A stretch of 64,000 nucleotides of DNA from Strigamia acuminata (lineage: Eukaryota; Arthropoda; Chilopoda; Geophilomorpha; Linotaeniidae): contig OX442322.1 of the NCBI GenBank assembly GCA_949358305.1, positions 9,486,001 to 9,550,000 on the forward strand, read 5' to 3'. Both the position numbers and the translations under genes were made by a program. The notes under the pieces are model-generated. The model did no database searches and had not been told where the DNA came from. It saw only the letters and a list, made by a program, of their open reading frames with translations. Shown piece by piece: positions 58,478-64,000 of this stretch (positions within the stretch are counted from its first letter, which is position 1; the number at the start of each line of letters is the position of its first letter).

Positions 58478-59249
58478 TGTTTCTAGCAGTGCTTTGTGGC
58501 CGTGTGGCACTCTAGAAGACAATCGGAAATGGTTATAACAAATAAACCTACTTACTAAAACTTGTGATGAGCTCCAAAAAAGATGATGCATTGCAGGAGA
58601 AATCCTGCTTGAAATCCCTGCAAAGTGGCCTAACAAGTGTCTGGAAGAACTCACCACTAATGTGTTAAATAACACATAAACAAACCGAATTTATTGTAAA
58701 GTTAACATCTATCAAAATACACAGAAAAAGAGAGGAGAAAATTACATATCTTAACCCTAGAAAACTACATAACAAGTCAGAGTAGTTGCTGCGCAACCTA
58801 CAACAATTAGAGCAGCGGCTCTTAGCAACGAGTGGCAACAATCGCTCGCAAGAGGCGAATTGTCCCTCTAGTGACAAAATGATAAAGCGTATACAAGAAA
58901 ATACACAGTTTCGAGTATAAAATCATTACAAAAGGCACAAAACCGTAATAAATTAAGACAAAGTGTTTCAAATAAATGAACTAACCTAGGAACTAACAGC
59001 AGCGACTCTTTGGACGAATCCAAGCAGTAAAACTCCAAAGAATCAAAGAAAAGATACAAGATTACCTTAAAAAAGACAGCTTAAATCAGGTAATTCACCG
59101 CTCCCACTTCACAAACTACACGAAATTCATTTAACATTTAGCCAAAACTTAAGCTGCACTATTAACTAAATACAAACTTAAATAATTGATCAATTAAAGC
59201 AAATCCGCTATTGCGATAGCAAAAATCCATGTTGCACGTGCTCGCAACA
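58478..59249 (-). repeat. A-IV 3' LTR (772 bp)
   Basis: Reverse complement of the A-I LTR; junction with K at GGCAAGTC/TGTTTCTAGC. Confidence 0.95.
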
Positions 59250-62200
59250 GCGTTGCCGGCCAAAGAAGAAGGGAAGGCAAGGCAGAAAACCGTTGAAGAA
59301 ATTCCCCATCAAAACCAAGAGCACGGGAAGAAAAAGTACCGAAACCAAACTCGACTTTGTGAAAGTCGCAAAGGCAAAAAGCTGTAACCTAAACATCCGG
59401 GACCTCTAGAAGCGTCACGGAACCAAGAGCGTCGAAATCGGATTGTGACCCAAAAACACCGGAGAGAAGAAAGAGAAGGGCCGTGCCATGATGCCCTAGT
59501 CCAGACACCAAGGGGCCACGGCGTCGCCAATACCCACGTGGCGCACACGCAAAAAACCTTTAGAAAATCCGACTGAACGGGTTTTCTAACCAAAACGACG
59601 TGAGAACATTGCGGGAGCTTGTCCGAAAGCTCAGTCTGTCAACTCGTAGACAGACGCTTAAACTAATGGAAACTAGAAGCAGGAAAACGAGAATCCTCGT
59701 CAAAGAGGAAGGGGTGCTGGTCAATAACACTTGCCTGACCACACACCGAGGTTCAAAATCTCAATACCGAGAACTAAACGTCATCGAAAAAAGAAAACTG
59801 TCACAAAAAACTCTTGACCGAGCATGGCCTCGCAAGGAACATGACATACATGAAGACTAGAAAGAAAACTTGGAACGCAAAAGAGAACGGACTTGAGACA
59901 CGGCAGGCTTCACCGCCTCGTTGTCCTCGAGCCAGCGCTCAAGTGACAGCGTACCACGGAAACCTCCATCCGCACTAAAACACGAGCTGCGAACTTAAAC
60001 TTATTAAACTACTAAAGACGAACCTTTTATAGAAAACAAAAAAAATACAAACTAAGGGAATGAATGCGTTGACCCAGACCTATCGTCTGACCAACCACCC
60101 AGCATTCGTACGAAGAACTAGAAAATGCCGTCAAGACCTAGGCACCACTCTTTCGCAAAGAGTGACTAACTAACAACTTACCCAAAGCCATGACCACCTA
60201 GCTATCATGATCACGCCAGAAGGAGGAAAAAGAGAACGAGAAGGCATGAAGCTCAGGCAATGCGAACCATTCGCAGCAACTGCCACGCAAAGGCGTTGAC
60301 CGCACCCTGACTTGACATGAACCCACGACACCGCTAAGAGCAGAGAATAAAGAAAGAAAGGAAAGACGTAGTCAGGTGACTGTGTAAACCAACTGCGACC
60401 TTTTGTCCACAGCGACAAGGAAACACGCGCACGCTGACCCATCGACCACAACTTTATCTAACTAACAAAAGAAAAACGGTTCAATTATCTAAAAAAAAAC
60501 GAGCACGTTCCGTGCAAATAAATACCGGCAAAAACGTCAATATTATCACTAAAGCTATTGGCCAAGTATGGCCTCACAAAGGAAACTAACAAACTGGAAC
60601 TGTGAAAACCAGCAAGAATTCCAAAACACTAAACTTTCTGCTTTTTTTTCCGAAGAGGGAATAAGTCCGTACCCAAATAATCAATCCATTTCCTCCCCAC
60701 GAGAAAAGTAAGGAAAGGGAGATACTTCTTTTTGAAGATCAACAGGTGTCAAACGATACTGAAAAACGTTGGAAGCAGTGCAACTGCAACCAAATGAAGT
60801 GAAGCTACACTTCCTGCATGAAAACTAATCACGTTGTTGAAAAGAAATCAAAACCGGTGGCTTTCTTTCAGCCGAGCTGCGCTTTACGAATGCGCCTTGA
60901 ACAAAGAGGTACCCGATGGACAGCGCGTCCGCACTCGGGCCACCGTGTAGCCTGTTGTGAGCAGACTACCACGAAGACTGAAACTTCTTTAACCGAAGGG
61001 GAAATTCAAACTAGATCTAGCTGAAACCCCATGCCCCAATAAGGAGGCTACTGTATGAACGCTTGGCCCACCCCGAGTCGGAACCAATATGATTGAACCG
61101 AGAAACGAGAGAAGAGGGAGGGTTGCTTGACGTCCCTGATTGCGAGGGGCATCACACATAGACATGAGCACAAGGGCTTGCCAGTTGCCAACCGCATTCC
61201 TGGAACCGGTAAGCAACTGCAAGTCGACAATTGACTCGCTCACATACCCATTGACCACATCGTCGATCAGCAAGCCGACTTCCGGAAATCGCCACTCTAC
61301 TGAAAGCACGTGTTGTCCAATGACCAAAACGTGTTGCCGAGTGCCGGCGCCAAGAAGGCCGCACACACACGTCCTTCGACCCATCCTAGAGTGGGCTCCC
61401 TGCCTAGTGCATGTCTGCCTCACTGCAGAGCTAGGGATGAAAGACTAACAACAACTACTCAGTCGCGGGAAGCAAACGTAGAAATAGGGGCCGCCAAGAG
61501 GCGCAGGGACATTGTCTCGGACACGACATCTAACAGAGTATGGCAGTACAAACCTGCCCTCTGAAACACATCGAATGGCAGTCCTTGCTGTGCACAGCAA
61601 GAACGACCATCCAAAACAAGTACCTATACCCTAACGCCACGCTAGCTAGCCACAACCAAAAAATAGCAAGCAAGCTATTTCCTAAACGAATAAGCTAAAA
61701 TGTCCAGATTCTAAAGTTGCCCCAAAGAATTAGAATAGCCAATGAAGACTCATGAAACGCTACGGACGTTTCCATGAAGAGACAGTGAAAATGCAGAACG
61801 TACATCACCAGCGGTAAACACTGGATGCAGCGGTCAACAACAAAAACTGGACTTGTCCAGTGGGCGGTGCGGATCGGCTGCTCTAAACTTCCAGCACCGA
61901 CAGAAGTCACACGCCTTTCTAAATCCAAACCCACTTGCAAACAAGTTGTATAACAACCTAAACTAACAGAGATTGACGGACAGGTAAGAACCGACTGACC
62001 TCGCGGGCCAGCGCTCGCTCTGCTAGACTCGAGCAGCAAAAGAACGAATCTCGTTCTAAAAACAAGAAACGTTCTACAAACACACGAATACAAACGGGTG
62101 TGCCCTCTCCCGAAGCGGAGAGATGACCGACACCAGAGCTCACGAGGAAACTCGAGCGGCACACAAACTAAAACCAAGAATGACGGGCTTCGTCCGCCTC

Positions 62201-63070
62201 GCTGGTCAAGGACTGGCCTCATAACACCAACGTCCGATCACCAATGATTAGCGGAAACCCCCAACTGAAAGGACCTCGAGCTGTGAAGCCGGGCCTTCTT
62301 GAAACAGACAAAGGCAAAAACAGATAGAGCCCCTTATAGAAGGCGGGACTCTGCAATAAGACGCAACATCACGAGAAAAGGAGAGAGCAGATCACGAGAT
62401 ATGACTCGTGCATCTCAACTCCGGCCACAAGAGCCATGGGACAGATTTCCCATCTCAACACGAAATCCCCTTTTCAATGGTAAAGGAGAAATTCGATTAG
62501 CAACTGCTAAACGAACTAAACTAAAAAGCCAAACAAATATAAGGCTAGCGGCAGAACCTACTGACGAACTCGTCTACAAGGGACCTGACAATCAAAACTT
62601 GAAGAGAACTATATTAAGCATGAATTGGATTGAAAATCTCACCAAACGTGAGCAAATCGAGTAAAGCTAATAAATATACACGGGTTAAGTATAAACTATC
62701 AAAGATACAAACTCTCTAACTAGACCCTAAATAAAAAAGGCCAGTAAAATTATACCAGCCACCTTATTTTATCTCAAAAGGGAAACGTGAAACAGGATCA
62801 CAGTAAATCGTAAGAAAAAGGGCAAAAACTGTTACAGGGAATCTAAAGGGACCTTGCCGACAGCTCAACATGGTAGACAAGGCGCGAACATGCAAAGAAT
62901 TCTAGAGAAATGAGCTAAAAACGACCCTTATTCACTGTGAGAATCTAACGCCCCTTAAAAAACCCAAAACGATCACAATTTCCCCCAAAAAAAACCTTAA
63001 AATCTAACATTTCATTTCATATAAAGAAATTAATCAACAATAAATGAAATCTTCATTGCTGACTCCAGTA

Positions 63071-63081
63071 CATTGCGTTGT
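63071..63081 (-). promoter_or_regulatory. Conserved leader motif ACAACGCAATG (A-IV)
   Basis: Same position in the element as in A-I. Confidence 0.65.
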
Positions 63082-63623
63082 GTTTCGAAAATAGACTTCA
63101 GGCGGCGTAACTGACGCTTGAGACTCTGATCCGACAGCACAGCTCCCTTGGCGGATCCGTCGGAACACGAGGCACGCCAACACCCAGCTGACAACAAGAC
63201 GATACCACTCCTGACTCGGATGGGCGGATCGGGCAGTCCTAGCATGTTGCACAAGTGGTGCTGCCTCCTTCTGCTCTGTGAAAGATCGTCAATCGATCCC
63301 GGAGTGGTCACTGGAAACGGCAGACTCGATGACCGCCAACTTGACTGGCGGCGCCCAAGTACGAACTGCATGGACGGCATCGGCGACCCACAGACTCGAA
63401 CCTGACCCACTGGATGTCCCTGAGACAAATTTCGCCATCCCGTGTGATGATTCCCGATGTGTGTGGCAGCCACACTCGCTGCGCTGGTGGCACACGATGT
63501 GGTGGACGTAACACTGTCCAGGCAACTCTCGATACAGTTGGTCCTGCACATGTCGTTCTTGTCCTGTAAAATGGCGCCCACTGCCGCCATTGTCAAACTC
63601 ACGACAACTTCACATCTGGCTTG

Positions 63624-63649
63624 CATCCTGGTCAAGCAAAACGGCACCA
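63624..63649 (-). promoter_or_regulatory. Primer-binding site, tRNA-His-like with insertion (A-IV)
   Basis: Same interrupted form as A-I: TGGTGCCGT, extra TTTGCT, TGACCAGGAT. Confidence 0.7.
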
Positions 63650-63653
63650 AAAA

Positions 63654-64000
63654 TGTTTCTAGCAGTGCTTTGTGGCCGTGTGGCACTCTAGAAGACAATC
63701 GGAAATGGTTATAACAAATAAACCTACTTACTAAAACTTGTGATGAGCTCCAAAAAAGATGATGCATTGCAGGAGAAATCCTGCTTGAAATCCCTGCAAA
63801 GTGGCCTAACAAGTGTCTGGAAGAACTCACCACTAATGTGTTAAATAACACATAAACAAACCGAATTTATTGTAAAGTTAACATCTATCAAAATACACAG
63901 AAAAAGAGAGGAGAAAATTACATATCTTAACCCTAGAAAACTACATAACAAGTCAGAGTAGTTGCTGCGCAACCTACAACAATTAGAGCAGCGGCTCTTA
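63654..64000 (-). repeat. A-IV 5' LTR, partial (347 of about 772 bp)
   Basis: Continues past the window edge. Confidence 0.93.

Larger units (their letters stand above)
59250..63653 (-). other. A-IV internal region, non-coding
   Basis: Mirror of 3404-7807 with only isolated substitutions. No gag or pol. Confidence 0.9.
58478..64000 (-). mobile_element. Element A-IV: second near-identical copy of the A-I element, runs off the window
   Basis: The left (3') LTR is 58478-59249 (772 bp), the internal region 59250-63653 (4404 bp, the same length as A-I) and the right (5') LTR 63654 onward. Differences from A-I seen: one base in the block at 61150-61160, one near 63100 (ATC/GTC codon) and one near 62277. 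No coding capacity. It was inserted into element K in the opposite orientation, so the window starts and ends with inverted copies. Confidence 0.95.

Overview
The window looks like a block of metazoan (probably invertebrate) heterochromatin built entirely from BEL/Pao-type LTR retrotransposons inserted into one another. I found no host gene, tRNA gene, rRNA or CRISPR array. BEL/Pao elements are known only from animals, and every long coding region here has BEL/Pao hallmarks: a DUF1759-type gag, three zinc knuckles, an A17-type protease with a DPGSHRS motif, and in the complete copies RT, RNase H and integrase. I cannot name the species.

I use letter names for the elements. The outermost is E (+), a broken gag-pol copy at 22734-23066 and 31803-33984. 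Three elements inserted into E: A-II (+, pieces at 12475-13535 and 22698-22733), F (-, 23067-31802) and G (+, 33985 to at least 40316). A-II was hit by A-III (-, 11987-12474) and holds D (+, 13536-22697), the one complete autonomous element, with a 1750-aa gag-pol. A-III was hit by B (-, 1-11986), whose gag was in turn split by A-I (+, 2632-8579). On the right, G holds a solo LTR, A-V (35752-36513), and J (-, 40317-42604). J was hit by C (+, 42605 to at least 55250). C holds H (-, 44286-50875) and K (+, 55251 to at least 58477). K was hit by A-IV (-, 58478 to the window end). Four insertions are proved by matching target-site duplications: A-I ggca, F atta, A-V cctt, H agtgg.

The most striking element is H. 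Its LTRs look identical, and it carries a single 1008-codon frame made of gag, zinc knuckles, A17 protease and a complete TK1-type thymidine kinase. It has no RT, RNase H or integrase, and the stop codon lies 35 bp before the 3' LTR. H is therefore a non-autonomous, apparently recent element in which pol has been replaced by a nucleotide-salvage enzyme. J has the same layout and a decayed relative of the kinase segment. D and B are plausible sources of RT and integrase in trans.

The families also share cis elements. A primer-binding site resembling the complement of the tRNA-His 3' end follows each 5' LTR, and F matches it exactly. A second motif, ACAACGCAATG, lies 160-570 nt further on in eight elements and is complementary to the anticodon arm expected of tRNA-His. 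LTRs begin with a TGTTGC...GCAACA inverted repeat or a close variant of it. A pyrimidine tract ending in GGCAA, instead of a polypurine tract, precedes the 3' LTR in most families. A, C, F, G and K are large elements with no coding sequence. C is a non-coding relative of B with the same LTR and leader family.
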